Shown here piece by piece: positions 24,553-33,042 of a stretch of 48,996 bases of DNA (positions within the stretch are counted from its first letter, which is position 1; each line of letters starts with the position of its first letter). Made by a program: the position numbers and the translations under genes. Under the pieces are notes generated by a model. The model was not told the origin of the DNA. It saw only the letters and a list, made by a program, of their open reading frames with translations, and did no database searches. The stretch is from an uncultured Oscillospiraceae bacterium. GTDB lineage: Bacteria > Bacillota > Clostridia > Oscillospirales > Oscillospiraceae. The stretch covers positions 1-48,996 of the forward strand of contig CANQMW010000021.1 in assembly GCA_947625045.1 (NCBI GenBank). The letters are read 5' to 3'.

Positions 24553-25770
24553 ATGAGCGCCACGGAGCGGTTTTTGCGCTACGCTAAAATACACACTACC
24601 TCGGATGAGATGTCCGGGGCCACGCCGTCCTCCCCCTGCCAGTGGGAGCTGGCAAAGGTGCTTGTAAAGGAGCTGGAGGACCTGGGGCTGGAGAGGCCCA
24701 CAGTGGACGAGCACTGCATCGTCACCGCCTTCATCCCCGCCTCACCGGGCCATGAGGATGCCCCGTCCATCGGGTTCCTCGCCCATATGGACACCTCTCC
24801 CTCCTTCTCGGGAGAGAACGTGACGCCGGTGCTGCACGAGCACTATGACGGGGGCGATGTGGCCCTGCCCAAAGAGGGGCGGGTGCTCCGCGTCAGCGAC
24901 TTCCCATTCCTGCTCTCTCTCGCCGGGAAGACCCTCATCACCGCCAGCGGCGACACGCTCCTGGGGGCGGACGACAAGGCGGGCGTGGCCGAGATCGTGG
25001 AGATGTGCGCCCGGCTCATGGCGGGGGATACGCCCCACGGGCGGATATGCGTGGCCTTCACCCCCGACGAGGAGATCGGCCAGGGGCCGGACCATTTCGA
25101 CGTGGCCGCCTTCGGGGCGCAGTACGCCTACACCGTGGACGGGGGCGCGGCGGGTTCTATCGAATATGAGAACTTCAATGCCGCCAGCGCTATGGTGTCC
25201 ATTCAAGGCGTATCCGTCCACCCCGGCTCCGCCAAGGGGGTGATGGAAAACGCCCTGCTCATCGCCCAGGAGATCAACGCCCGCCTGCCGGCGGAGGAGA
25301 TACCGGCGCGGACCGAGGGCTATGAGGGCTTCTTCCACCTGGACGGCCTCAAGGGCACCGCGGCGGCCGCAAAAATGGGCTATATCATCCGGGACCATGA
25401 CAGGGAACGGTTTGAACAGCGCAAGGCCATGATGGAGACGGCGTGCAATACGGTGGCCGCGGCCCATCCCACGGCGAAGATAGCGCTGGACATGAAGGAC
25501 AGCTACTACAACATGCGGGAGAAGATAGAGCCCTGCATGCACCTCGTCGACAACGCCAAAAAGGCGGCGGAGATGGCCGGGGTGACGCCCACGGTGGAGC
25601 CCATCCGGGGCGGCACCGACGGCGCCCGCCTCAGCTTCATGGGCCTGCCCTGCCCCAACCTGGGCACCGGCGGCTTCAACTTCCACGGCCCGGCGGAGTG
25701 CGTCTGCGCTGAGGACATGGAGACGGTGGTGGAGATACTCTTAAATATCGTAAAGTTATATAGCGAGTAA
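24553..25770 (+). CDS. pepT: Peptidase T (tripeptide aminopeptidase)
   Basis: A 405-residue M20B metallopeptidase, matching PepT in length. Two-zinc site residues are visible: H78-x-D80 (GFLAHMDTS), GADDKAGVAE, the TPDEEIGQGPDHF stretch and the C-terminal GGTDGARLSFMGLPCPNLGTGG. It removes the N-terminal residue from tripeptides in the cytoplasm. It ends the gene run that begins with the NSS amino-acid transporter, suggesting peptide or amino-acid use. Its TAA stop is 2 bases from the start of an empty hairpin repeat element. Confidence 0.96.
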   Translation: MSATERFLRYAKIHTTSDEMSGATPSSPCQWELAKVLVKELEDLGLERPTVDEHCIVTAFIPASPGHEDAPSIGFLAHMDTSPSFSGENVTPVLHEHYDGGDVALPKEGRVLRVSDFPFLLSLAGKTLITASGDTLLGADDKAGVAEIVEMCARLMAGDTPHGRICVAFTPDEEIGQGPDHFDVAAFGAQYAYTVDGGAAGSIEYENFNAASAMVSIQGVSVHPGSAKGVMENALLIAQEINARLPAEEIPARTEGYEGFFHLDGLKGTAAAAKMGYIIRDHDRERFEQRKAMMETACNTVAAAHPTAKIALDMKDSYYNMREKIEPCMHLVDNAKKAAEMAGVTPTVEPIRGGTDGARLSFMGLPCPNLGTGGFNFHGPAECVCAEDMETVVEILLNIVKLYSE

Positions 25771-25772
25771 AA

Positions 25773-25884
25773 AAGCCTCCCCTGTGCAAGGGGAGGGGGA
25801 CCGCACGAAGTGCGGTGGAGGGGTTGTCAGACAATCCCTCAGTCAGCGCTTCGCGCTGCCAGCCCCCTTTACACAAGGGGGCCT
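25773..25884 (+). mobile_element. Empty copy of the DUF559-type hairpin repeat (MITE-like)
   Basis: A 112-bp element made of five consecutive hairpins. The ends are AAGCCTCCCCTGTGCAAGGG and CCCCCTTTACACAAGGGGGC, which are imperfect inverted repeats. Its middle, GAGGGGTTGTC-A-GACAATCCCTC, joins the two halves that flank the DUF559 gene at 14559-15008. It begins 2 bases after the pepT stop. Confidence 0.75.
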
Positions 25885-25890
25885 ATAAAG

Positions 25891-25920
25891 AAAAGGCTGT
25901 TGCAGATGCAACAGCCTTTT
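25891..25920. terminator. Bidirectional terminator between pepT and the radical SAM gene
   Basis: A 13-bp perfect stem (25891-25903 with 25908-25920) with loop AGAT, A-rich on one side and T-rich on the other, serves both convergent genes. Confidence 0.85.
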
Positions 25921-25927
25921 TATATGT

Positions 25928-26806
25928 TCAGCACTTCTCTATCCAGTGCTGGTCGTCGGGCTCAAAGACTACCTTTTCATAGGCGGGCACGTCCATCAGT
26001 ACGCCTGTCCAGTCGGAGTGGATGTCCCCGTTCTGCTTGATGATGACGTCATAGAGGATGTCGTAGGTGACCCCGTCGGGGCCGGTCTCAACGATGGTGG
26101 AGTAGGGCAGGGTCTTGTGGTAGGTTATCTCCACGCCGTCGTACTCGAAGTGGTAGCCGTTTCGCATGCGGCAGCCCTCCAGGCCCTTGTAGGTGAAGTA
26201 CTTCTTCAGGTCCCGCAGGATGTTGTCGCCCTCCTCCCGGTACAGGTTCTCCGGGGTGGTGTCGGTGTAGTCATAGCGGAACTGGATGGACACGTGCCGG
26301 CCCTTCCACCGCTCCACGAAGGCGGGCAGGTCTTGGGCGGGGTAGTTCTTCCACAGCACGCAGTTGACCCTCGCGGGCACCGGCAGGCGGCCGATGAGCT
26401 CGTCGGGGGACTCCTCCACGTACTTTTGCATGTGCCGGGAGATGTTGACGCAGGTGACCTTGTCCTTGTTGCGGCGGAAAAAGGACAATACGTCCTCCTC
26501 CGTCTCCCCCCCGAACACGGGGAGGGTGGTGTTGATGAACACCCGGTGGGTGGCGGGGATGCAGTCCAGCATGACCTGCAGGCTCTCCAGGTTCGCCATG
26601 GGCTCGCCGCCGGTGAACACGAAGTCGCACTGGGGGGTGATGGCGTCCATGCGCCGGATGCTATCGCATATCTTCTCCAGGCTGAAGTCCGACATGTCGG
26701 CGTATTCCTGCTTGTTGATGCAGAACGGGCAGTGGTTGCGGCAGTCATAGGGCACGAACACGGTGACGGTGGCGCCGCCTTCCCGCGTCTTGTAGGGATG
26801 GGCCAT
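25928..26806 (-). CDS. Radical SAM protein of unknown substrate
   Basis: A 292-residue protein starting MAHPYKTREGG (ATG at 26806, GAGGAA upstream). The 4Fe-4S/SAM motif is C22-x3-C26-x2-C29 (CRNHCPFC), followed by FVFTGGEPMANLESL, the GGEP SAM-contacting motif. No second cluster-binding Cys set typical of SPASM proteins is clear. The C-terminal third (about 200-292) includes GCRMRNGYHFEYDGVEITYH and DIIIKQNGDIHSDWTG-like segments. It is divergent from sigG with 191 bases between the start codons. The reaction is unknown; a role in the forespore is possible only by position. Confidence 0.85.
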   Translation of the reverse strand: MAHPYKTREGGATVTVFVPYDCRNHCPFCINKQEYADMSDFSLEKICDSIRRMDAITPQCDFVFTGGEPMANLESLQVMLDCIPATHRVFINTTLPVFGGETEEDVLSFFRRNKDKVTCVNISRHMQKYVEESPDELIGRLPVPARVNCVLWKNYPAQDLPAFVERWKGRHVSIQFRYDYTDTTPENLYREEGDNILRDLKKYFTYKGLEGCRMRNGYHFEYDGVEITYHKTLPYSTIVETGPDGVTYDILYDVIIKQNGDIHSDWTGVLMDVPAYEKVVFEPDDQHWIEKC

Positions 26807-26931
26807 AGGCGTGTTTCCTCGGTTTTCAGCAGATTTTGGCATCGCTGTGCCGATATCCAACACAGTATTTTACCATATTATCATCAAAAAGGAAAGAGGC
26901 CTCGCCGCTTTTTCTCCCGCCATGGGCCGGT

Positions 26932-26961
26932 GAATCAAATTTGCCTCCGCTGGCAACACTA
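26932..26961 (+). promoter_or_regulatory. Candidate SigG-type promoter upstream of sigG
   Basis: GAATC (26932-26936), an 18-base spacer and AACACTA (26955-26961) partly match the SigG consensus (-35 GMATR, -10 CATNMTA). SigG autoregulation is known in Bacillus. The match is partial. Confidence 0.3.
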
Positions 26962-26997
26962 TCTTCGCCTGACGAGATAACGAGAGGGGATAGTCCG

Positions 26998-27777
26998 TTG
27001 CAATGCAAAGTGGAGATCTGTGGCGTGAACACGGCCAGGCTGAAGGTACTGAAAAACGAGGAGACGAGGGCCCTGCTGGTCCGGGCCAAGGCGGGGGATA
27101 TGACCGCCCGGGAGGAGCTCATATCCGGCAATCTGCGGCTGGTGCTGAGCGTGATACAGAAGTTCGCCGGCCGGGGGGAGAACGTGGACGACCTCTTCCA
27201 GGTGGGCTGCATCGGCCTCATCAAGGCCATCGACAATTTTGACATCAGCCAGGATGTGAAATTTTCCACCTACGGGGTGCCCATGATATCGGGGGAGATA
27301 CGGCGGTATCTGCGGGACAACAGCGCCGTGCGGGTGAGCCGGTCCCTGCGGGACACGGCCTACCGGGCCATGCAGGCCAAGGAGGCCTTTCTGATGGAGC
27401 ACCAGCGGGAGCCCTCGGTGGAGGACATCGCGAAGATGCTGGGGCTGGAGCCGGGGGAGGTGGTCATGGCCATGGACGCCATCTCGGACCCGGTGAGCCT
27501 CTTCGAGCCGGTATATAACGACGGCGGCGAGAGCGTGGCGGTCATGGACCAGATCGGCGACAGCCGCAACACGGACGCGGCGTGGCTGGAGCGCATCGCC
27601 CTCACGGAGGCGGTGGACAAGCTGGCGGAGCGGGAAAAGCGCATCCTCTCCATGCGTTTTTTCGACGGCCGGACCCAGATGGAGGTGGCCGCAGCCATCG
27701 GTATCAGCCAGGCCCAGGTGTCCCGCCTGGAGAAGAACGCCGTGGGACAGATCAAAAAGGCCCTCTTCCCGGCGTGA
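26998..27777 (+). CDS. sigG: RNA polymerase sporulation sigma factor SigG
   Basis: A 259-residue sigma-70 family protein starting at TTG 26998 (GAGGGG upstream). The opening CKVEICGVNTARLKVLKNEE is the diagnostic SigG N-terminus. Region 2 (NLRLVLSVIQKFAGRGENVD, DLFQVGCIGLIKAIDNFD), region 3 and region 4 (SMRFFDGRTQMEVAAAIGIS) are all present. SigG drives late forespore genes such as small acid-soluble proteins. Its presence shows that the organism belongs to an endospore-forming lineage. Unlike in Bacillus, spoIIGA and sigE are not immediately upstream. Confidence 0.95.
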   Translation: MQCKVEICGVNTARLKVLKNEETRALLVRAKAGDMTAREELISGNLRLVLSVIQKFAGRGENVDDLFQVGCIGLIKAIDNFDISQDVKFSTYGVPMISGEIRRYLRDNSAVRVSRSLRDTAYRAMQAKEAFLMEHQREPSVEDIAKMLGLEPGEVVMAMDAISDPVSLFEPVYNDGGESVAVMDQIGDSRNTDAAWLERIALTEAVDKLAEREKRILSMRFFDGRTQMEVAAAIGISQAQVSRLEKNAVGQIKKALFPA

Positions 27778-27783
27778 TAAGTG

Positions 27784-27824
27784 CTCCCCCGGACCGCCGG
27801 TCCGGGGGATGCGTTTATATTATC
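27784..27824 (+). terminator. Hairpin element copy 1, after sigG
   Basis: A GC stem (27786-27795 with 27799-27808) with a 3-base loop is followed by ATGCG and TATATTATC instead of a T run. The same hairpin and tail recur at 33313-33355. Confidence 0.6.
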
Positions 27825-27849
27825 CGGCCGCTGCCGTTGAATTCTGTAT

Positions 27850-27878
27850 TTGATAGACACATTATCCTGTGTTATAAT
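27850..27878 (+). promoter_or_regulatory. Strong sigma-A promoter of the Type III restriction-modification operon
   Basis: TTGATA (27850-27855), 17 bases, TATAAT (27873-27878) with TG one base upstream. Five of six -35 bases and all six -10 bases match consensus. Confidence 0.8.
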
Positions 27879-27924
27879 CGGTTAAAACGGGGTGAATATG
27901 CGAAGAAGCATAGTGGAGGCCGAT

Positions 27925-30831
27925 ATGTTCTACAGGATGATAGAGAAAAAGCGGGATCAGTGGTATGCGTCCCCCGACTGCACGATACAGCCGCTGATCG
28001 CCTATATGGAAAAGCGCGGCCAGATGCGCGACGCGCAGGTCGAGGCCATCAAGACCTATCTCTATCTGAAGATCGCCTGCCGGAGCGAACCGCTGTCGGA
28101 CCTGTTCTCTTCCGGAGCCTTCAACACCCTCGACCTGGACGCGCTGCCGCTCACGGCCGACGCAAAGAACTATCTGTCCCATGCTCCGGCGGCTGCGGCT
28201 CTGCTGGAATATGCCCGGCTTAAAAATGACGAGGACGAACAGGTTTCGGTCAAGCTGGAGGAACAGCTTAAGGCTGCGCCCCGGAGCGTCGACTGCCGCA
28301 GGGTCTTCCGGGACCTTTTTTACGGCGTTTCCTATACGGATTATCTGTTCAGCCTTCCCATGGGCGCGGGCAAGACCTATCTGATGGCGGCGTTCATATA
28401 CCTCGATCTGTACTTTGCCTCCAACGAGCCGAATAACCGCGCCTTTGCCCATAACTTCATCATCTTCGCGCCCTCTGGGCTGAAATCCTCGGTCGTCCCC
28501 AGCCTCAAGACGATCCAGAACTTTGATCCGACGTGGGTCATTCCCGAGCCGGCGGCATCCAACATCAAACGCAGCATCTCCTTTGAGGTGCTGGATCAGG
28601 GCAAGACCGCCAGCAAATCCAATAAAACGAAAAATCCGAACGTTCAGAAGCTTTCGGCGCATCAGCCGTTTTCCAATCTGTTCGGGCTGGTAGCCATCAC
28701 AAACGCAGAGAAGGTCATTTTGGACCGGGTGGAGGAGGAAGGCGGACAGATCAGCTGGTTTGACGACAGCGACGATGACCGGGACCGTCAGGCCAATGAG
28801 CTTCGCAACATGATCGGCAAGCTGCCGTCCCTCTCCATCTTCATTGATGAGGTCCATCATGCCGTGAGCAACACGGACAAGACACAGGAACGCAAGCTCC
28901 GCGCGGTCGTCACCCGCTGGACGGAGAGCGGTGCGATCAATTCCATCATCGGTTTTTCCGGTACGCCATATCTGGAGAAGGCCGAAAAGACCGCTGTGAC
29001 AGATGGATTGTCCGTGGCCACGGCGGAGATCACGAACACGGTATATTACTATCCTCTCGTAAACGGCGTGGGCAACTTTCTGAAGCGCCCGACTGTGAAG
29101 ATATCGGACGTGGCCGACAGCGCCCGCATCATCGACAGCGGCGTTCGGGAATTCCTGGATACATACAAGGACACGGTCTATTCCGACGGCACTACGGCCA
29201 AGCTGGGCATCTACTGCGGCAGCATTGCCAAGCTGGAGGAGCTGGTCTATCCGCTGGTGTCGGGCATCGTGTCCGAATATGGCCTTCCGCCCACCTGTAT
29301 CCTGCGTTTCTATCGGGAATCCGGCAGCAAGGATGGGGCAAAGAGGTATAAGGCGCCGGCGGACAGCCAGATGCTGTTCGATACGCTGGATAAGTCCATC
29401 TCTCCCATCCGCATCATCCTTTTGGTGCAGATCGGCAAGGAGGGCTGGGACTGCCGCAGCCTGACAGGCATCATCCTCTCCCAGGAAGGGGACTGTCCCA
29501 CGAATATGGTCCTGCAGACATCCTGCCGCTGCCTGCGGCAGGTGGACAAGTCCAGCCCGGAGACGGCGCTCATTTATCTCAATGACGACAACGGTGAGAA
29601 GCTGATCGCCCAGCTGCAAAAGCAGCAGCACATCTCCCTGAAGGAGTTTACCGCCGGCGGCAAAGGTACGACAGAGCTGAAACGGTATGACCGGACAGCT
29701 CACCTTCGGCTGCCCAAGGTGGATTTTTACCAGCTTCAGGTCAGCTATGAGACGGCGGTCAAAGAAGAACCCGCCCCGGCGAAATATATCCCCCGCGCCG
29801 CTGACGGCGCCGCGCTTCGGGCGAGTATCACCCGCACGGCCGGCGACCTGGAAGACCTTGCAAAGGAAAGGATGTCTATCTCGGTCGACGACGCCGAGAG
29901 AGGCACGGAGCGCGCTCTGTTTTCCCCATGGCTCTACCGCATCGCCAAAGGCAGCTTTGGCTCTCTGACCATGGAAGAATTGAATGCCCGCCGGGCGCTT
30001 TTGGATGAGGTATTTGAGACTGTTACCTATATGGAGGGCGACGAACGCTATTTCAGTTCCAAGTATGATCTGCCCCGGGTAGAGGCCAACATCCGCAAAG
30101 CGTTTTGTGAGCAAAGGGACTTCATCACAAAAGAAGAACTTGTCCCGGAGGAAGCGGCGCTGCTGAATATGGCGAACTTCCGGTCCGTCATCCGCGTGGA
30201 CGATCCCAAAGAGTATTTCCCGGAGCAGTCCGTGGTGGAGAATATCATCCTGAATGACAAGAAGAGGTTCCGTGTCAGTCCGGAGATAGAGACGACGATC
30301 CGCGTCCTGGAGGAAACAGGCAACCACGAACTAGCGGAGTCCTTCCGCAGGCAGCATTCCTCCCATCCGCAGAAGGATCGGTCGTTCCACTATCTGCCCT
30401 ATCACACCGACAGCAGCTTTGAACAGCGCTTTTTGGAGGAAGTCCTGGCGTTTGACGACCTCGCGGTCTATGACCTTGAGGTGTATTATAACGGAGACCG
30501 GGCCATGACGGAGTTCAAGATCAGATGCTACAGGACAGCCGACGGCAAGTGGCAGTATATCGGCATGTACACGCCTGACTTTCTCATCATCCAGCGGCGG
30601 AATGGGAAGCTCCATAAGGTGCTGATCATGGAGACCAAGGGAGAGATCTACGCCAACGACCCCACATTCAAGGACAAGCGGGCCTTTATGGACTCTGAGT
30701 TTATCCGGCAGAACAATGCAAAATTCGGCTATGAGCGGTTCGCTTACCTGTACCTGGAGGACAGCATCGAGCCCGCGGACAGGCTGACGCTGACGCATGA
30801 GAAGATAAAAGAGTTTTTCGGGGAGGGATAG
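27925..30831 (+). CDS. res: Type III restriction enzyme, Res (helicase-nuclease) subunit
   Basis: A 968-residue protein if started at the ATG 27925, which has GGAGG 5 bases upstream; GTG 27892 or ATG 27898 would add up to 11 residues. Superfamily 2 helicase motifs are visible: Walker A LPMGAGKT (about 145-152), DEVH (308-311), GFSGTPYL (III) and QTSCRCLRQ (VI). Near the C-terminus PD885...E903-x-K905 (YTPDFLII, IMETKG) forms the PD-(D/E)XK nuclease. With Mod it cuts DNA after ATP-driven communication between two inversely oriented sites. The gene is less GC-rich than its surroundings, suggesting horizontal gain. Confidence 0.93.
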   Translation: MFYRMIEKKRDQWYASPDCTIQPLIAYMEKRGQMRDAQVEAIKTYLYLKIACRSEPLSDLFSSGAFNTLDLDALPLTADAKNYLSHAPAAAALLEYARLKNDEDEQVSVKLEEQLKAAPRSVDCRRVFRDLFYGVSYTDYLFSLPMGAGKTYLMAAFIYLDLYFASNEPNNRAFAHNFIIFAPSGLKSSVVPSLKTIQNFDPTWVIPEPAASNIKRSISFEVLDQGKTASKSNKTKNPNVQKLSAHQPFSNLFGLVAITNAEKVILDRVEEEGGQISWFDDSDDDRDRQANELRNMIGKLPSLSIFIDEVHHAVSNTDKTQERKLRAVVTRWTESGAINSIIGFSGTPYLEKAEKTAVTDGLSVATAEITNTVYYYPLVNGVGNFLKRPTVKISDVADSARIIDSGVREFLDTYKDTVYSDGTTAKLGIYCGSIAKLEELVYPLVSGIVSEYGLPPTCILRFYRESGSKDGAKRYKAPADSQMLFDTLDKSISPIRIILLVQIGKEGWDCRSLTGIILSQEGDCPTNMVLQTSCRCLRQVDKSSPETALIYLNDDNGEKLIAQLQKQQHISLKEFTAGGKGTTELKRYDRTAHLRLPKVDFYQLQVSYETAVKEEPAPAKYIPRAADGAALRASITRTAGDLEDLAKERMSISVDDAERGTERALFSPWLYRIAKGSFGSLTMEELNARRALLDEVFETVTYMEGDERYFSSKYDLPRVEANIRKAFCEQRDFITKEELVPEEAALLNMANFRSVIRVDDPKEYFPEQSVVENIILNDKKRFRVSPEIETTIRVLEETGNHELAESFRRQHSSHPQKDRSFHYLPYHTDSSFEQRFLEEVLAFDDLAVYDLEVYYNGDRAMTEFKIRCYRTADGKWQYIGMYTPDFLIIQRRNGKLHKVLIMETKGEIYANDPTFKDKRAFMDSEFIRQNNAKFGYERFAYLYLEDSIEPADRLTLTHEKIKEFFGEG

Positions 30832-30920
30832 TTATGATCTGCTGTGTGATAGACGACTGCCCTGCGGCGGCAGGAAGTTATCGGGGAGAATCGAAATAAT
30901 AAGCAAACGAGGGATCAATC

Positions 30921-32792
30921 ATGCCGATTAAATATGTTCCATTTATTCCGGAGCCGGTGGAGGGGCAGGCTGTTCTGGCAAACTTCAACCGCGTTCTGAA
31001 ATACAAGGGCGCCGATGATGTCGCATCGACGCTCCAGCGGGGTATGCCCTTATATGAGATGGAAAAACAGGAACAGGTGGGCGAAAACCCGGACGGCAAC
31101 ATGGTCATCCGGGGAGAGTGTGTCTCCGCCTGTGCCTATCTGAAGGAGCAGGGCATCCAGGTCGATCTTGTCTACATCGACCCGCCTTTTGCCAGCGGCG
31201 CGGACTATGCCAAAAAGGTCTATATTCGCCGTGATCCCAAGGCGGCCAAGGCCATCGCCCAGGCCGAACAGGAACTGGACGTGGACGAGCTGAAGACCTT
31301 TGAGGAAAAGATGTACGGCGACGTCTGGGACAAGGAGAAGTATCTGAACTGGATGTATGAGAACCTCATGGCCATCAAAAGCGTCATGAGCGAGACGGCG
31401 TCTATTTATGTGCATCTGGATTGGCATATCGGGCATTATGTAAAAATACTTTTGGACGAGATCTTCGGTGAAGATAATTTTCAAAGAGAGATCATATGGG
31501 ATATTCAGGTTTTGTCCGGTTATAAGACGATCGCGCCAAATTGGGTCAGAGGGCATGATACGATCTATTTTTACACCCGTTCTGAAGAAAAAGTCTTTAA
31601 CAAACAAAAGCAGGAGCATCGTAAAGAATATCTTGAGAGATTCAACAAGACAGACGAAAACGGGCGAAAATATTTTGATGGCCGGGGAAGCATCATATAT
31701 CTGGATGAAGCCATTGAAAAAGGCAAGGCTGTTGGTGACGTGTGGAGCGATATAATGTCGTTTCAGCAAATTGCGACCTCTACGGAAAAAGTGGGTTATG
31801 CCACCCAAAAGCCGGAAGCGCTCCTTGAACGCATCATCAAGGCTTCTTCAAATGAGGGAATGCTGGTGGCCGACTTTTTCGGCGGCAGCGGCGTGACGGC
31901 TTCGGTGGCCGCAAAACTGGGCCGGCGGTTCATACACTGTGACGTTGGGCTGAATTCTATCCAGACGACCCGCGACAGGCTGACCGCCAACGGAGCGGAA
32001 TTCGATGTGCTGGAGATCAAGGACGGCGTACAGCTTTACCGCAATCCTGTCCAGACGATGGATAAGATCAAGTCCCTTATCCCCGGTCTGAAGAATGAGG
32101 ACTCCCTGGGCTCTTTCTGGGAAGGCGCCATTTCCGACAGCGAGCTGGGCACGGTCCCTGTCTATGTGCCGAATCTGATGGACAGTTCCTCCAAACTGCT
32201 GGATAAGGTCATGATGAACCGTATCATCCATCAGGCCATTCCCGACCTGGACGCCGGCGTGAAAAAGGTCATCGTCTATTACATCGACATCACCAGCGAA
32301 GAGGAGATCGAGGCGTTTATCAAAGAGGACGACAGTACCGCCGTTGAGATCAAGCTGCGGGACCTGAAAACGATCCTGGACGATGTGGTCATCGGCGACT
32401 ATGCGCAGTTCCACACGGAGGATGTACATACCGATCTGTTCGGCGGCTGTCAGGTGGTGATCGACAAGTTCATCAGCGACCGTGTCATGCAGAAGATCGA
32501 TGATTTCAACAACAAATCCCGCATGAACGCCACAGCCAAACGTCCCTTCAAGCCCATCAGGATCAGCGAGGAAGGACTGGAGCTGATCGAGTTTCTGAGT
32601 CTGGACTGCACGGCGGCCGAGGGCGAGTGGCATTCCGACAGCGAGATCAGGATCGACAAAAACGGATATGTCATCGCCAACGGCTCCAGGACGCAGCATT
32701 TCTGGAACGGCGGCATCCTCAGCGAGAAGCGCCCCCTGCGCCTGAAGATCCGTAATATCTGCGGTGACGAGACGATATGGCCGATCGCATAG
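30921..32792 (+). CDS. mod: Type III DNA methyltransferase, Mod subunit
   Basis: A 623-residue N6-adenine-type methyltransferase. The catalytic motif IV D87-P-P-F lies before the SAM-binding motif I D318FFGGSG, the beta-class order typical of Mod. The stretch between (about residues 185-300, nt 31470-31820) should be the target-recognition domain; it is visibly more AT-rich than the rest of the gene. Mod alone methylates one strand of an asymmetric site and guides Res. It begins 89 bases after res. Gene order res-mod is the reverse of many classic Type III loci. No simple-sequence repeat for phase variation is seen. Confidence 0.93.
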   Translation: MPIKYVPFIPEPVEGQAVLANFNRVLKYKGADDVASTLQRGMPLYEMEKQEQVGENPDGNMVIRGECVSACAYLKEQGIQVDLVYIDPPFASGADYAKKVYIRRDPKAAKAIAQAEQELDVDELKTFEEKMYGDVWDKEKYLNWMYENLMAIKSVMSETASIYVHLDWHIGHYVKILLDEIFGEDNFQREIIWDIQVLSGYKTIAPNWVRGHDTIYFYTRSEEKVFNKQKQEHRKEYLERFNKTDENGRKYFDGRGSIIYLDEAIEKGKAVGDVWSDIMSFQQIATSTEKVGYATQKPEALLERIIKASSNEGMLVADFFGGSGVTASVAAKLGRRFIHCDVGLNSIQTTRDRLTANGAEFDVLEIKDGVQLYRNPVQTMDKIKSLIPGLKNEDSLGSFWEGAISDSELGTVPVYVPNLMDSSSKLLDKVMMNRIIHQAIPDLDAGVKKVIVYYIDITSEEEIEAFIKEDDSTAVEIKLRDLKTILDDVVIGDYAQFHTEDVHTDLFGGCQVVIDKFISDRVMQKIDDFNNKSRMNATAKRPFKPIRISEEGLELIEFLSLDCTAAEGEWHSDSEIRIDKNGYVIANGSRTQHFWNGGILSEKRPLRLKIRNICGDETIWPIA

Positions 32793-33042
32793 TCCCGCCG
32801 CGGTACGGTTTGGAAAAACATAGCATATTCCCGGCATAAGGACGAAACAGACGGGGCCGTCGGGGCGGCCGGCTTGGGCATTATGTCACCGGTAACGAAA
32901 GTACGCCGCGCTTCCGGCCCCATTCTTGGTCGAAATCGACCTATCATTTCCCGGCGGATGGGTCTATAATGCCCCAGGCAGCAAAAGGAAAACAGCGGCT
33001 GCCGGCGCCGCGAAGGCGGCGCGAGAAAGGAGAACGCATTAT
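32793..33042. other. Intergenic region with hairpins between mod and the small HPr-like gene
   Basis: A short GC hairpin (32855-32859 with 32866-32870) without a T tail lies after mod. The perfect inverted repeat GGTCGA-AA-TCGACC is at 32928-32941, and TATAAT is at 32965-32970. A 7-bp hairpin (33005-33011 with 33016-33022) sits just before the next ribosome site. No gene is seen here. Confidence 0.5.
32928..32970 (+). promoter_or_regulatory. Putative promoter with operator-like palindrome for gene 33043-33288
   Basis: A perfect TATAAT (32965-32970) with a weak -35. The inverted repeat GGTCGA-AA-TCGACC is centred about 42 bases upstream of the expected transcription start, a usual activator position. 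Confidence 0.4.

Noticed and set aside
25773-25884. Possible CRISPR or tRNA-like structure because of many stem-loops
   Set aside because: There are no equal-length direct repeats with unique spacers and no tRNA cloverleaf; the symmetry is that of inverted repeats around one centre.
27925-32792. Simple-sequence repeats that would make the Type III system phase-variable
   Set aside because: I saw no tandem tetra- or pentanucleotide repeats or long homopolymers in res or mod.
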